Below, in pieces: positions 1-9,935 of a stretch of 64,000 nucleotides of DNA. The position numbers were made by a program, and so were the translations under genes. The stretch comes from Prolixibacteraceae bacterium (GTDB taxonomy: Bacteria > Bacteroidota > Bacteroidia > Bacteroidales > Prolixibacteraceae): contig CP081303.1 in the NCBI GenBank assembly GCA_019720755.1, forward strand, positions 1,364,001 through 1,428,000, read 5' to 3'. Each line of letters starts with the position of its first letter. Position 1 is the first letter of the stretch. The notes under the pieces were generated by a model that saw nothing but the letters and a program-made list of their open reading frames with translations, was not told the origin of the DNA and made no database searches.

Positions 1-1925
1 ATCAGGCTTTGGATGCCTCTCCTGTACTTTTTCCTGCATTTTATGCCCCAGATGAAGCAAACAAGTATACAAACCATGTACTGTTTGGTAATTTTGAGGA
101 AAATGCTACTTATCGAAACCCTTATGCACAGATGGTGCGAGGGTATAAAGAGTATAGTAGAACTAATATTAACTTTCAAGCTGAGTTATCTCATGAATTT
201 GATTTTATAAAAGGTTTGAAGTGGCGGGCTTTAGCAAACACAACGAGACGTTCCTATTTTGATGTTATTCGTAAATACAACCCTTACTTTTATAGTGTCG
301 GGAATTATGATATTATGAATGATACATATGTCTTGAATAACTTAAATCCAACCGAAGGTACAGAGTACTTATCTTATTCAGAAGAGGGAAAGTCCATGGA
401 AACTACCATGTATTTTGAGACTGCTTTGAATTATGATAAGACAATAAATGAAAAACATAATTTTGGGTCCATGTTGGTGTTTACAATGCAAAGTCGATTA
501 AAAGCCTTCACTGGAAATATTCAACAATCTTTGGCATATAGAAATACTGGATTAGCTGGTCGATTTACTTACAATTATGATTCGAAATATCTTTTAGAGC
601 TTAACTTCGGATATAACGGTTCAGAGCGTTTTGCCGAGAAAAATAGATTTGGATTTTTTCCTTCTGCAGGTTTAGGATGGAATGTTTCTAAGGAGGCATT
701 TTATAAAAATAATGGAATATCCAATGTAATTGACAAACTTAAGCTTAAGGGTACCTATGGTCTGGTAGGTAATGATAATATAAGTGGAAGTGCAGAGGAT
801 CGATTCTTTTATCTTGCGAATGTTAATATGAATTCAAGTGGATTTGGTGCATCTTTTGGAAATCGCTTTGGAGAGTATGCAGATGGTGTTGAAATATTAA
901 GGTATCCAAACCATGATATTACTTGGGAGATTGCTGAAAAGATGGATCTTGGAGTTGAGTTTTCTCTTTTTAAATCGATCACCTTTGTTATAGATTACTT
1001 CCAAGAGAATAGATCTAATATTTTGATGAAAAGAAATATTCCTTCGACAATGGGATTACAAGCCAACGTGAAGAGTAATGCTGGGGAAGCAGAAAGTAGT
1101 GGTATTGATGCTTCGATGGATATTAATCACTCTTTTAATAAGAATTTTTGGATCTCTGGTCGTGGTAATTTTACTTATGCTACAGGAACATTTACAAAGT
1201 ATGAAGAGCCTGCCTATCCAGATACTCCGTGGAGATCTCATGAAGGGATGAAATTAGGACAGCAGTATGGTTTAATTGCAGAGCGACTGTTTGTTGATGA
1301 GGCAGATGTAAAGAACTCTCCAGTGCAACAGTTTGGTGATTATGGTGCTGGTGATATAAAATATAAAGATTTGAATAATGATGGAATTATCAGTAATCTC
1401 GATAAAACAGCCATTGGATTGCCAACCACTCCTGAGATTGTTTATGGTGCAGGAATTTCATTAGGGCTGTATAATTTTGATTTTTCTTGTTTCTTCCAAG
1501 GATCTGCAAGATCTTCATTTTGGATTGATTACAATAATACCGCACCTTTTATTTCAGATGGAGATAATAAGGGACAAAGAGGATTGCTTCAAGCTTATAT
1601 GGATGACCATTGGACAGAAGAGAATAGAGATATATATGCTCTTTTTCCTCGTTTTGATGATGGATCTAATACCAACAATGGACAAACTAGTACTTGGTTT
1701 ATGAGAGATGGATCATTCTTGAGACTTAAAAGTTTAGAGTTTGGATATACGTTCCCTAAAAACTTCACAAAGTCTGTCGGTATCACAAACTTTAGGGTCT
1801 ACTATAGTGGATCAAACTTAGCTTATTGGAGTGAATTCGATCTTTGGGATACTGAGATGGGAGGTTCTGGATTCAAATACCCATTACAGAAAGTGCATAA
1901 TATTGGAGTTCAACTATCTTTCTAA
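1..1925 (+). CDS. susC: SusC/RagA-type TonB-linked outer-membrane receptor, C-terminal part
   Basis: The reading frame is already open at the window edge, so only the last ~640 residues are present. The sequence is a typical outer-membrane beta-barrel: alternating aromatic and polar strands, repeated Tyr/Phe-rich segments and an Asn/Gly-rich loop pattern, ending in a terminal aromatic strand (VGVQLSF-like, here IGVQLSF). SusC proteins import oligosaccharides through the outer membrane with energy from TonB; the plug and carboxypeptidase-regulatory domains would lie upstream of the window. It is followed after 11 bases by a SusD gene, which is the diagnostic pairing. The substrate cannot be read from the sequence, but the downstream M60-type peptidase suggests a glycoprotein glycan. 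Confidence 0.93.
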   Translation, partial: QALDASPVLFPAFYAPDEANKYTNHVLFGNFEENATYRNPYAQMVRGYKEYSRTNINFQAELSHEFDFIKGLKWRALANTTRRSYFDVIRKYNPYFYSVGNYDIMNDTYVLNNLNPTEGTEYLSYSEEGKSMETTMYFETALNYDKTINEKHNFGSMLVFTMQSRLKAFTGNIQQSLAYRNTGLAGRFTYNYDSKYLLELNFGYNGSERFAEKNRFGFFPSAGLGWNVSKEAFYKNNGISNVIDKLKLKGTYGLVGNDNISGSAEDRFFYLANVNMNSSGFGASFGNRFGEYADGVEILRYPNHDITWEIAEKMDLGVEFSLFKSITFVIDYFQENRSNILMKRNIPSTMGLQANVKSNAGEAESSGIDASMDINHSFNKNFWISGRGNFTYATGTFTKYEEPAYPDTPWRSHEGMKLGQQYGLIAERLFVDEADVKNSPVQQFGDYGAGDIKYKDLNNDGIISNLDKTAIGLPTTPEIVYGAGISLGLYNFDFSCFFQGSARSSFWIDYNNTAPFISDGDNKGQRGLLQAYMDDHWTEENRDIYALFPRFDDGSNTNNGQTSTWFMRDGSFLRLKSLEFGYTFPKNFTKSVGITNFRVYYSGSNLAYWSEFDLWDTEMGGSGFKYPLQKVHNIGVQLSF

Positions 1926-1936
1926 TTTAATGAACA

Positions 1937-3838
1937 ATGAAATATACAATTAATATAATTAGTGTCGCATTGCTACTGCTAATAAGTAGTTGTAAGGATT
2001 ATCTAGACATTGTGCCAGATAATTTAGCAACTATTGATAATGCATTTCAAACGAAATATGATGCCCAAAGATTTCTATATACTTGTTACTCCTTCTTGCC
2101 TAGGTCTGGTCAAGTAAATGAAGATCCTGCTTTGCTTTGTGGAGATGAAGTTTGGATGAATGACTTAGTAACACAAAGAGGTAATCAAGTTGCAAGAGGA
2201 TATCTTTCTGCGATAAATCCTGAGTATAATTTCTGGGATGGTGTCAATGGAGGAAAAGGCTTATTTGTGGCTATTCGTGATTGTCATATCTTTTATGATA
2301 AAATAGGGATGGTAGAGGAGTTATCATCCAAAGAACGTGATGAATGGATTGCAGAGGTCAAGTTTTTGGAAGCATACTATAATTGGTATCTCGTAAGAAT
2401 GTATGGACCTATACCAATCATTGATGATAATCATCCTGTTGGAATAGATTTAAAAGAGACTTATGTTAAAAGACAGAATGTTGACAAATGTTTTGCACAT
2501 ATTGTCTCTTTAATTGACGAAGCAATTCAAAAGTTGCCTTCTATTAGAAGAAATGAAGGTGAAGAGTATGGTAGAATTACCAAATCGATAGCTTTAGCTA
2601 TTAAGGCAAGAATTCTAACTACTTATGCGAGTCCTCTTTTCAACGGGAATATTGACTATACTGAACTACAGAATAAAGATGGCGAGAAACTTTTCCCTTC
2701 TTCCTATGATGAGACGCGATGGGAAGTTGCAGCGACTGCTTGTAAAGCCGCTATTGATGAGTGTGAAGCTGCAAGCCTACGACTATATAATATGGGAGAT
2801 TATATCTCTAAATATCCTCTTTCTGATTTTACGATGAGAAAAATGATGATGAGAAACATCATTATGGATAATGCAAATCCAGAGTTCATTTGGGGGAATA
2901 CACTTTCGAATGTGAATGACTTGCAGAATCAAGCTTCTCCAAAATTCTTTTCTGTTCAAAACTATTGGATGTCAAATCGATATTCGGTAACGATGCGTAT
3001 TGTAGATCAATTCTATAGTAAAAATGGAGTCCCTATCTCTGAAGATATTGATTATGAGTACTCTACCCGATTTGATTTAACTGATGTCGATGCTTCAGAT
3101 TATCTTTTCTCAAAACCTAATGCTACAACAGCAAAAATCAATTTAAATAGAGAGAATCGTTTCTACTCAACTTTGGGTTTTAATAGAGGTAATTGGTTTG
3201 GAAATGGAAAAACAACAGACGATACAGACACATGGTATATTGAGGGAATGTTAGGAGAGGCTTCTTCTGTTAGTAATGCGAGTGCATATAATACTACAGG
3301 GTATTGGGCTAAGAAACTAATAAGCCCAGAAAATGAATTGAATACTGATGGTAGTTATACTAGAACACGATATGCTTTTCCAATTATGAGAATGGCAGAT
3401 CTCTATCTTCTTTATGCCGAAACATTAAATGAATCATCTGGACCTTCTGCAGAAGTGTATAAATATATCGATATGATTAGAAGCAGAGCAGGTCTTGAAG
3501 GGGTAGTTGAGTCATGGGGAAAGTATAGTAAAATACCTTCTAAACCTACGACAAAAACAGGTCTTCGCGAGATTGTTCATCAAGAAAGAGAAATTGAATT
3601 GGCATTAGAGGGAAGACGTTTTTGGGACTTGCGTCGATGGAAAGAGTGTGAGTCATTAATGAACAATAAAGTGATTAAAGGGTGGAATGTTCTCTCTCCT
3701 AATGGGGATGAAGGATACTATACTTTGACTAATTTATACCAACAAAGTTTCACTATTAAAGACTATTTCTGGCCTATACGTGAAGGAAACTTGAATATAA
3801 ACCCTAATCTTGTTCAAAATATAGGATGGAAAAATTAA
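1937..3838 (+). CDS. susD: SusD/RagB family surface glycan-binding lipoprotein
   Basis: This 633-residue protein begins with a short hydrophobic signal ending in a lipobox-like LLISSC, so it should be lipid-anchored and exported to the cell surface. The N-terminal half has the helical, TPR-like organisation of SusD proteins, including the conserved FLEAYYNWYLVRMYG-type helix near residues 145-160. The C-terminal third has the family signature around LYAETLNE and EREIELALEGRRFWDLRRW (near residues 550-570). SusD caps the SusC barrel and delivers bound glycans. It starts 11 bases after susC and is followed almost directly by two more lipoprotein genes, which fits one transcript. Confidence 0.95.
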   Translation: MKYTINIISVALLLLISSCKDYLDIVPDNLATIDNAFQTKYDAQRFLYTCYSFLPRSGQVNEDPALLCGDEVWMNDLVTQRGNQVARGYLSAINPEYNFWDGVNGGKGLFVAIRDCHIFYDKIGMVEELSSKERDEWIAEVKFLEAYYNWYLVRMYGPIPIIDDNHPVGIDLKETYVKRQNVDKCFAHIVSLIDEAIQKLPSIRRNEGEEYGRITKSIALAIKARILTTYASPLFNGNIDYTELQNKDGEKLFPSSYDETRWEVAATACKAAIDECEAASLRLYNMGDYISKYPLSDFTMRKMMMRNIIMDNANPEFIWGNTLSNVNDLQNQASPKFFSVQNYWMSNRYSVTMRIVDQFYSKNGVPISEDIDYEYSTRFDLTDVDASDYLFSKPNATTAKINLNRENRFYSTLGFNRGNWFGNGKTTDDTDTWYIEGMLGEASSVSNASAYNTTGYWAKKLISPENELNTDGSYTRTRYAFPIMRMADLYLLYAETLNESSGPSAEVYKYIDMIRSRAGLEGVVESWGKYSKIPSKPTTKTGLREIVHQEREIELALEGRRFWDLRRWKECESLMNNKVIKGWNVLSPNGDEGYYTLTNLYQQSFTIKDYFWPIREGNLNINPNLVQNIGWKN

Positions 3839-3843
3839 GTAAC

Positions 3844-5028
3844 ATGAAACGATTTACTATATACATACTATTAATAACTTTTCTACTTGTTTCTTGTGGA
3901 GAAAAGTTTGAATCGAAGCCATTAAAAGTGGATGGTACACCTCCTAGTAAAATTACTTCTGTCATTGAGGTGATCAATAAACATGGAGGAGCAACAATTA
4001 AATATACGCTTCCAGCCCTGAATGATTTACAGTATGTGGAGGCAAAATATGTATCCAAAGGAGAGGTGAAATCTCAAAAAGTATCCGCTTTTGAAAATGA
4101 AATTGAGATTAAAGGTTTGTCTCTAGAAGATGTTGGCGAACAGGATGTGGAACTTTATATAGTGGACAAAGGGGAGAATCGATCGGAACCTGTGACTGCA
4201 AAAATATCTCCAACAACACCTCACTATATCAATATCTTTAAGTCAATTACTAGTTTTGAAGATTTTGGTGGTGCATTATTTAAATGGAGTAATCCGGATA
4301 GCATTCCTGTTTATATTGATTTTATGATTAGAGATGAAGAAGGAGTGCTAAGCTCAAAATCCTTGTTGTCGACAAGCTCTCCAGAAGGTACATATAATGT
4401 AAGAGGGTTAGATCCTGTTGCACGTGATTTCGCTGCTGTAGTCATGGACAGGTACAAGAATATTTCGGATACATTCAAGATTAATTTGACTCCATTAGAA
4501 GAAATGCAATTCCCGAATGAAGAATTGGGTTATTTAGAACTAAATAATGATGTTGCTTGGGATGCATGGGAAGGAGATTGGAGTCATTTGTTTGATGGCA
4601 ATTTACAAAATGTTCTACATACTAGAGGTGGTGAAGGATGGCCAGTATCTTTAACATTGGATCTAGGTAAAGAGAGAAAAATCAGTCGTTTTAAGATTTG
4701 GCAACGACAAGATCAAAGTCATTTTGCATATACCCATGGTAATCCAAAATCTTTTGTTATTTATGGTACCAATCAAACACCATCACAAAGTGGGGATTGG
4801 GATGAGTGGACTGAGATCATGGACTTCACGATTAAAAAATCATCAGGATTACCTCTTGGTCAAGAAAATGCTGAAGATATGAAAGTTTGGAGTGATGGAC
4901 ATGATGTTCCTTTTAAAGCGGACGTGCCAAAGTATCGTTATATACGATTAAAATTTACTGAAACTTGGGATGGTGCTACCTATGTCGGAATGGGAGACAT
5001 GGCATTTTATGGTTCACCTGAAAAATAG
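3844..5028 (+). CDS. Surface lipoprotein of the DUF4959/DUF5000 type (PUL accessory binding protein)
   Basis: I chose the start at 3844 because it begins a clear lipoprotein signal (MKRFTIYILL... ending LLVSC); an in-frame ATG 18 bases upstream overlaps the end of susD and would spoil the signal. The mature protein (394 residues with signal) has Ig-like beta-sandwich repeats (about residues 25-220) and a C-terminal discoidin-like module (about 235-390) with the pattern LDLGKERKISRFKIWQR and a terminal RYIRLKF strand. Proteins of this architecture sit directly after susCD in Bacteroidota glycan loci and are taken to bind carbohydrate at the cell surface. A binding role is inferred from the discoidin-like fold and position; the ligand is unknown. 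Confidence 0.8.
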   Translation: MKRFTIYILLITFLLVSCGEKFESKPLKVDGTPPSKITSVIEVINKHGGATIKYTLPALNDLQYVEAKYVSKGEVKSQKVSAFENEIEIKGLSLEDVGEQDVELYIVDKGENRSEPVTAKISPTTPHYINIFKSITSFEDFGGALFKWSNPDSIPVYIDFMIRDEEGVLSSKSLLSTSSPEGTYNVRGLDPVARDFAAVVMDRYKNISDTFKINLTPLEEMQFPNEELGYLELNNDVAWDAWEGDWSHLFDGNLQNVLHTRGGEGWPVSLTLDLGKERKISRFKIWQRQDQSHFAYTHGNPKSFVIYGTNQTPSQSGDWDEWTEIMDFTIKKSSGLPLGQENAEDMKVWSDGHDVPFKADVPKYRYIRLKFTETWDGATYVGMGDMAFYGSPEK

Positions 5029-5038
5029 ATAAATAGAT

Positions 5039-5719
5039 ATGAAAAAATATATATATATCATAGCTTTATTTCTTTCATTGTGGGGTGTCACATCGTGCGA
5101 TGATGCTTATAGTTCGTATGAAGACTTTATTCAAGATGGAGAACAGTCATATTCTCCTGTGATTGATTCCTTAGATGTATTCTCAGGAAATGAAAGAATA
5201 AAAATTGTTGCTGGATTTAATAATGCCCCCAATGTAAAAGCTCTTAAAGTAACATGGAAGAGTGGAGACAGTATTCGCATTATGGATATTGAAAACAAAG
5301 GAATTGGGGAGCAATATTATGATGTAATACTAGATAACTTTCCAGAAGGAATATATCTTATGCGTATTGCAAGTGTAGATAAGTTTGATAATACTTCTCT
5401 GACACAACTGTTTTCGGTAAGAACCTATGGCGATTTTTATATTTCGAACTTAAAAAACCGTAAAATTGATAGCAAGTCATTGAATGGAAACACTTTAGTG
5501 TTGAATTGGAAGTTACCTGAACAATACACTGAAAAAACAGTGATCTCTTATACAAACACAGAGGGGGATGAGGCGCAGTATACAGTTGATGATGAAGAAA
5601 ACACTAGTACAATCGAAAATGTTGATGGTAATAGTAAAATTGAATATCAGACTTACTTCAATCCTGAAGGTAAAAGTATCGATCTATTCTCCTCATTGAA
5701 AGAATCCATCGAGTTATAG
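5039..5719 (+). CDS. DUF4998-type surface lipoprotein
   Basis: This 226-residue protein has a lipoprotein signal (hydrophobic stretch ending VTSC, followed by DDAYSSYEDF). The body looks like two fibronectin/Ig-like domains, with WKSGDS and WKLPEQY strands spaced about 100 residues apart. Small lipoproteins of this kind (DUF4998) often follow the DUF4959/DUF5000 protein in PULs, as here after 10 bases. The function is unknown; a glycan-binding or scaffold role is an inference from context. A hairpin with a T-run follows the stop codon, so part of the transcription may end here before the peptidase gene. Confidence 0.7.
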   Translation: MKKYIYIIALFLSLWGVTSCDDAYSSYEDFIQDGEQSYSPVIDSLDVFSGNERIKIVAGFNNAPNVKALKVTWKSGDSIRIMDIENKGIGEQYYDVILDNFPEGIYLMRIASVDKFDNTSLTQLFSVRTYGDFYISNLKNRKIDSKSLNGNTLVLNWKLPEQYTEKTVISYTNTEGDEAQYTVDDEENTSTIENVDGNSKIEYQTYFNPEGKSIDLFSSLKESIEL

Positions 5720-5746
5720 ATCTTCACTATAATCCGTTTATACTTG

Positions 5747-5773
5747 GGGAGGAGAAGGTTTCTCCTCCCTTTT
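5747..5773 (+). terminator. Intrinsic terminator or attenuator between the DUF4998 and M60 genes
   Basis: A 9-bp perfect stem (gggaggaga / tctcctccc, loop 5 bases) is followed by cttttac. It sits 28 bases after the DUF4998 stop and 26 bases before the M60 start. It may partially uncouple the peptidase gene from the susCD transcript. Confidence 0.65.
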
Positions 5774-5794
5774 ACATTTAATTATTTTATTGTG

Positions 5795-8662
5795 ATGAAA
5801 ATATATAAAATATTTTTAGCTTTTTTTTTCTTTACAATTGCATGTAAAGAGGAAGAAACATTGGTTCCAACATATTTAGATATTGAAAATAAGTCTGAAC
5901 AAATATTTTTCTCAGACAATGCGGATAGTAGGCAAGTGATATTTTCTACAAATGCTTCGATTGTTGATGTTTCGTCTTCAGTAGATTGGTGCACTGTTAG
6001 TGTATCTAAATCGACTACTCCTGAGCAGAAGGTGTTAAACATAGATATTGCTAATCATGAAAAAAAGGATGAGCGAACATGTAATATTTTTCTAAATGTT
6101 GAAGGTATTACAAAAAAGATTAGTATAACTCAGCTTGGTATAACCCCCCAGATTATTATTCCTAATAAAGAATTCAAGGTCAACTATAAAAGCCAAGTTC
6201 TGGATGTGCTTGTTTCAGGAAATATTGATCTTAAACTAAAAAATACAGCAGATTGGATTGTAGAAAAAAAGAATAAAGAGAAAGCTGCTTCTTTGGTTGA
6301 ACATCATTTTCACTTTGAAATTTCGAGAATGGAAACGAATGTAGAATCACGTGCTACGTATATCTATTTCAGTTCAGAGGATAAGTCTGTTAAGGATAGT
6401 ATTCAGGTGATTCAGGTTGTAAATTTAGATGATAACTACACTCCTTCTAACACCGATATCTTTCCTAAAGACACCAAATTGAAAGTTCTGACTGTTTCAT
6501 TATCGCCAAGTTCTGACTTTCAGTCAGGATATGAAATAACAAAGGCTATGGATGGAGATTATAGTACCTATTATCATTCAAAGTGGCCTGGAGTACAACC
6601 TTCCAATAAGGAGAATCATACTTTTGTCTTTGATATTGAATCCACCTCGTCTAGTGTTTTGAATTACATTGTTTTACACCCTAGGCAGGGTGGTGTGAAT
6701 GGTATTATTAAAGATGCTACCGTTTGGGCAAAAGGAGGAGAAGATAATACCTTCATTCAAATAGGAGAAGTGCATGCTTCGAACACAAATTCTGCAATAA
6801 CGATAAAGTTAGAGACTCCTATTGTTGAGCCAATGCAGGTTAAGATTGTCGTTACAGACACCTTCTCTAAAGATGGTGCCTATCATGTCTCATTGGCAGA
6901 GGCTGAATTTTTTCAAGCAAGTCATGTTGAATCATTAGAAAATGATATTCAATTTTTTGAGGATGAAACGTTTTCTAAATTGAAGCCAGGGGTGACCATT
7001 GATGATATTGAGAATTCATTTATTAAAAATATCGCTCTTTATCTTATAACTGGTCGTTATGATGAAAAATATCGTATCCAGAACTATGAGCCATATCGAC
7101 CTATTGAATCATTAAAACAGGAGTTAAAGACGAATAATTATTCAGCATTCGAGAACCCTACTGGAATTTTCTTTCAAGAAGACCAAGATATTGTTCTTTT
7201 TGTTGGAGAAACTCATGGGGAAGAGATAAGTCTAAAGATTCACAATTTTGGTTCTGAAGGGGGGAGTAGTAGCTATCTGTTGAGCGAAGGGTTTAATTTA
7301 ATCCAAACAAGAAATAAAGGTAATGGATATATCCAATATTACACCCCAAACTATGAGGATGCGAAAAACATTAAGGTTCATATTGCTTCTGGTAAAATAA
7401 ATGGTTTGTTTAGAAAAGATCGAGATGACAATACTACTGGAAGTGGGATTTTAGATCATACTACAAGTGAGATCTTAGATATTGTAGGAGATCGTGTTCA
7501 TCTGGCATTTCCTGTTTCCGAATTGAATAAGTATTGTAGAAATGAAATGCATGATTTAATCGTTCATTATGATAGTATCATTTCCAGTGAGCAAACAATG
7601 ATGGGGCTAAGGAAATATAAAAGATTGCCTAAAAATCATATGTTTGGACGTGTGGTTTGGAGTGGATATATGTTTGCTGATGGTATGGGAGCTGGATTTC
7701 ATAATAATACGATGGCTTCTCTTCTAGATGTAAATCAATTGAAAATTCAATCTTGGGGTATAGCCCATGAGTTTGGACATGTGAATCAAGTTCGTCCCGG
7801 AATGATGTGGGTTCGTACTGCAGAGGTTACCAATAACATTTACTCCACCTGGGCACAGTATTGTTTTTCACCAAATAATTTAAGATTAGAAAATGAGAAT
7901 GTCGGAGGAGAAGTTGGTGGACGATGGAATGCTTTTTTACAGAGTGCTTTTATAAATGGAGAAGAGTGGGGACTTCAAGGTGGTCCTGATTTTGCTTACG
8001 AAGAGAGAAAAAATGGCTGGGGTGGAGACTTTTTTGTAGCAAATATACCTCTTTGGCAACTTATGTTATATTATCATATTGCAGGCGATGGGAATAGCTG
8101 GGGAGTTCAATATCCATTTGCTGATATTTTTGAGAAGTGTCGAGTGGAAGATCAATCCCAATATTCAGAAGGCGAGCTACAAATGAATTTTGTGAGAAAC
8201 TTCTGTGATGTTGTGAAAGAAGATCTTTCAGATTTCTTTATTTCTTGTGGAATTCTTATACCTGTAGATAAGAAGTTTGAAGATTATAGGCCTTCACGTA
8301 AAACAATAACACAGGAGATGGTCGATCAAACGATTGAATATATTCGCAAGTACCAGAAACCAAGTGCTAAAGTGAAATATATCAGTGGAAACTCCATCGA
8401 TGCTTATAAATATCATAAACGTGTAGAAGGAACATTTAATAATGGTGTTAGTGGAACAACAACTAAAACGATACAGGGTAGTGTTTGGAAAAATATTACT
8501 GTTTATGAGACATACCAAGGGGATAGTCTTATTGATATTACTTTAGTTTTTACTGGAGATGTTAATAAAACGTTTACCAAAGTATCTTATCCAAGTGGTG
8601 CAACAAGAATAGAGGCTGTAGGTTATGACGGATCACGTACATTGGTATATGGTACACGTTGA
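5795..8662 (+). CDS. M60-type (enhancin-like) metallopeptidase lipoprotein with BACON and F5/8 domains
   Basis: The start at 5795 gives a lipoprotein signal (MKIYKIFLAF... TIAC); the frame is open 51 bases upstream but lacks a signal there. From the N terminus, one clear and one probable BACON-type beta-sandwich domain (about residues 40-210) are followed by a discoidin/F5/8-type module (about 225-375) and a large peptidase domain. HEFGH at residues 658-662, with a downstream Glu in TAEVTNN, is the gluzincin zinc motif of M60/enhancin peptidases. Members of this family cut mucin-type glycoproteins, and BACON domains are typical of host- or mucin-glycan systems in Bacteroidota. It therefore probably acts at the cell surface with the preceding susCD genes on a glycoprotein substrate. 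The family call is strong; the substrate is an inference. Confidence 0.88.
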   Translation: MKIYKIFLAFFFFTIACKEEETLVPTYLDIENKSEQIFFSDNADSRQVIFSTNASIVDVSSSVDWCTVSVSKSTTPEQKVLNIDIANHEKKDERTCNIFLNVEGITKKISITQLGITPQIIIPNKEFKVNYKSQVLDVLVSGNIDLKLKNTADWIVEKKNKEKAASLVEHHFHFEISRMETNVESRATYIYFSSEDKSVKDSIQVIQVVNLDDNYTPSNTDIFPKDTKLKVLTVSLSPSSDFQSGYEITKAMDGDYSTYYHSKWPGVQPSNKENHTFVFDIESTSSSVLNYIVLHPRQGGVNGIIKDATVWAKGGEDNTFIQIGEVHASNTNSAITIKLETPIVEPMQVKIVVTDTFSKDGAYHVSLAEAEFFQASHVESLENDIQFFEDETFSKLKPGVTIDDIENSFIKNIALYLITGRYDEKYRIQNYEPYRPIESLKQELKTNNYSAFENPTGIFFQEDQDIVLFVGETHGEEISLKIHNFGSEGGSSSYLLSEGFNLIQTRNKGNGYIQYYTPNYEDAKNIKVHIASGKINGLFRKDRDDNTTGSGILDHTTSEILDIVGDRVHLAFPVSELNKYCRNEMHDLIVHYDSIISSEQTMMGLRKYKRLPKNHMFGRVVWSGYMFADGMGAGFHNNTMASLLDVNQLKIQSWGIAHEFGHVNQVRPGMMWVRTAEVTNNIYSTWAQYCFSPNNLRLENENVGGEVGGRWNAFLQSAFINGEEWGLQGGPDFAYEERKNGWGGDFFVANIPLWQLMLYYHIAGDGNSWGVQYPFADIFEKCRVEDQSQYSEGELQMNFVRNFCDVVKEDLSDFFISCGILIPVDKKFEDYRPSRKTITQEMVDQTIEYIRKYQKPSAKVKYISGNSIDAYKYHKRVEGTFNNGVSGTTTKTIQGSVWKNITVYETYQGDSLIDITLVFTGDVNKTFTKVSYPSGATRIEAVGYDGSRTLVYGTR

Positions 8663-8713
8663 ATGTCTTAGTTAGAAAATTTTATTTAGTTGTAATAGTG
8701 TGATTTTTTTGTT

Positions 8714-8748
8714 GGTTGTAGTTTCCCTGAGAAACTACAACCTTTTTT
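8714..8748 (+). terminator. Intrinsic terminator after the M60 gene
   Basis: An 11-bp perfect stem (ggttgtagttt / aaactacaacc, loop ccctgag) is followed by six T residues, 52 bases after the M60 stop codon. It closes the PUL transcript. Confidence 0.85.
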
Positions 8749-8871
8749 GTTTTAGTGTATTAAGTACAATTAATACGAAATTATGTGTCTAAAATATGTT
8801 TTGTTTCATTACAACTTGTTCATGTTGAGAATCAGGGCTTGTTCATGAATTGGATAAATAAGAATAGGTCG

Positions 8872-9048
8872 GTAATTACTCAGGTTCTTTTTGAGTATAA
8901 TAATCACACAAAAGTTCGAAACACGTTGTTTTAGTAATGATTGTTAATAATAATAGGCCGTATTGTTGATTACTTTATGTTATAATATTTTCTAATTTGT
9001 CAAGATTAATGAATCTTTGTAATCATGAGAACAATAGATCGTTTAGAA
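8872..9048 (+). mobile_element. IS66 (ISBst12-type) 5' end relic
   Basis: These ~177 bases match the left end of the complete IS66 element at 53022 with about ten mismatches by eye. The match covers the terminal repeat (gtaaYtactcaggttc), the leader and the first codons of its transposase (MRTIDR instead of MRTIDC). It stops six bases before the IS3-type element that begins at 9055. The rest of the element is gone, so this is a stub. The 8 bases before it (ataggtcg) cannot be paired with a second copy because the other end is missing. Confidence 0.88.
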
Positions 9049-9078
9049 TGGAGATGCAACAAAATATCGGACAATTAA

Positions 9079-9903
9079 TTAAGCCACATTAAAATATTTC
9101 TGTTTCCCAAATTCGAGAGGAGTCAAATAACCAAGTGTTGCATGTCTTCTCTGTCTATTGTACCAAATTTCGATGAATTCAATTATGTCTATCTTAGCAT
9201 GGAAATGAGAGTGGTAGTGTTTATGATCAATCATTTCTGATTTGATAATTTTAAAGAAACTTTCTGCAACTGCATTATCCCAGCAGTTTCCTTTTCTGCT
9301 CATACTTTGTTTTATTCGATCTTTAACTAACTCATCTCGGAATACTTTTGCTGTATATTGTACACCTCTGTCGGAATGAAAAATCATACCTGGCTTGTTA
9401 TCACGGTTTATTTTAGCCATCCTCCATGCTTTAATGATTGTACACTCCGTGGTCATATTATCTGAAAGAGACCATCCTATTACTTTTCGATCAAAAAGGT
9501 CTATTACCGTTGTTAAATAAAGCCACCCTTGGTCTGTTGGAACATAAGTTATATCAGAGACCCAAACTTTTGATGGTTCGTCAGGTGAAAACTTTCGATC
9601 CAAGTGGTTGTCTGATATTATATTTGAATGATTAGAATCAGTTGTTTGTACCTTATATTTCTTATTTACAATACTTTTAATGGATTCTTTTTTCATTATT
9701 CTAGCAACTCTATTTCTTGAAGTAACAACGCCTTGTACTCTTAATTCTGCTGTAATTTTATGACTACCATATCGGTATTTAGATTGTTCGTATATTTCTC
9801 GAATACGAATAGTATCCTCCTTTATAGCAATGGATCTAGGAGCTTCTTCTCTTGATAACCAATCATAAAAACCACTTCGACTCACTTGCATAACACGGCA
9901 CAT
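9079..9903 (-). CDS. IS3-family transposase OrfB (DDE integrase domain)
   Basis: This is the catalytic part of an IS3/IS150-type transposase. It has the N-terminal HTH_21-like region (YRYGSHKITAELR) and an rve integrase core with the DDE pattern: Asp in VWVSDITYVP, Asp in HSDRGVQY, and Glu in AVAESFFKIIKSE. It ends with the usual YNRQRRHATLGYLTP motif. The listed start is the first ATG. The same frame is open upstream to the A6G run at 9985-9990 in orfA, so the native product is most likely an OrfAB fusion made by -1 ribosomal frameshifting. Confidence 0.93.
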   Translation of the reverse strand: MCRVMQVSRSGFYDWLSREEAPRSIAIKEDTIRIREIYEQSKYRYGSHKITAELRVQGVVTSRNRVARIMKKESIKSIVNKKYKVQTTDSNHSNIISDNHLDRKFSPDEPSKVWVSDITYVPTDQGWLYLTTVIDLFDRKVIGWSLSDNMTTECTIIKAWRMAKINRDNKPGMIFHSDRGVQYTAKVFRDELVKDRIKQSMSRKGNCWDNAVAESFFKIIKSEMIDHKHYHSHFHAKIDIIEFIEIWYNRQRRHATLGYLTPLEFGKQKYFNVA

Positions 9904-9935
9904 ATCCTCGACAGTAAATTCGTTGTTAAACGTTG

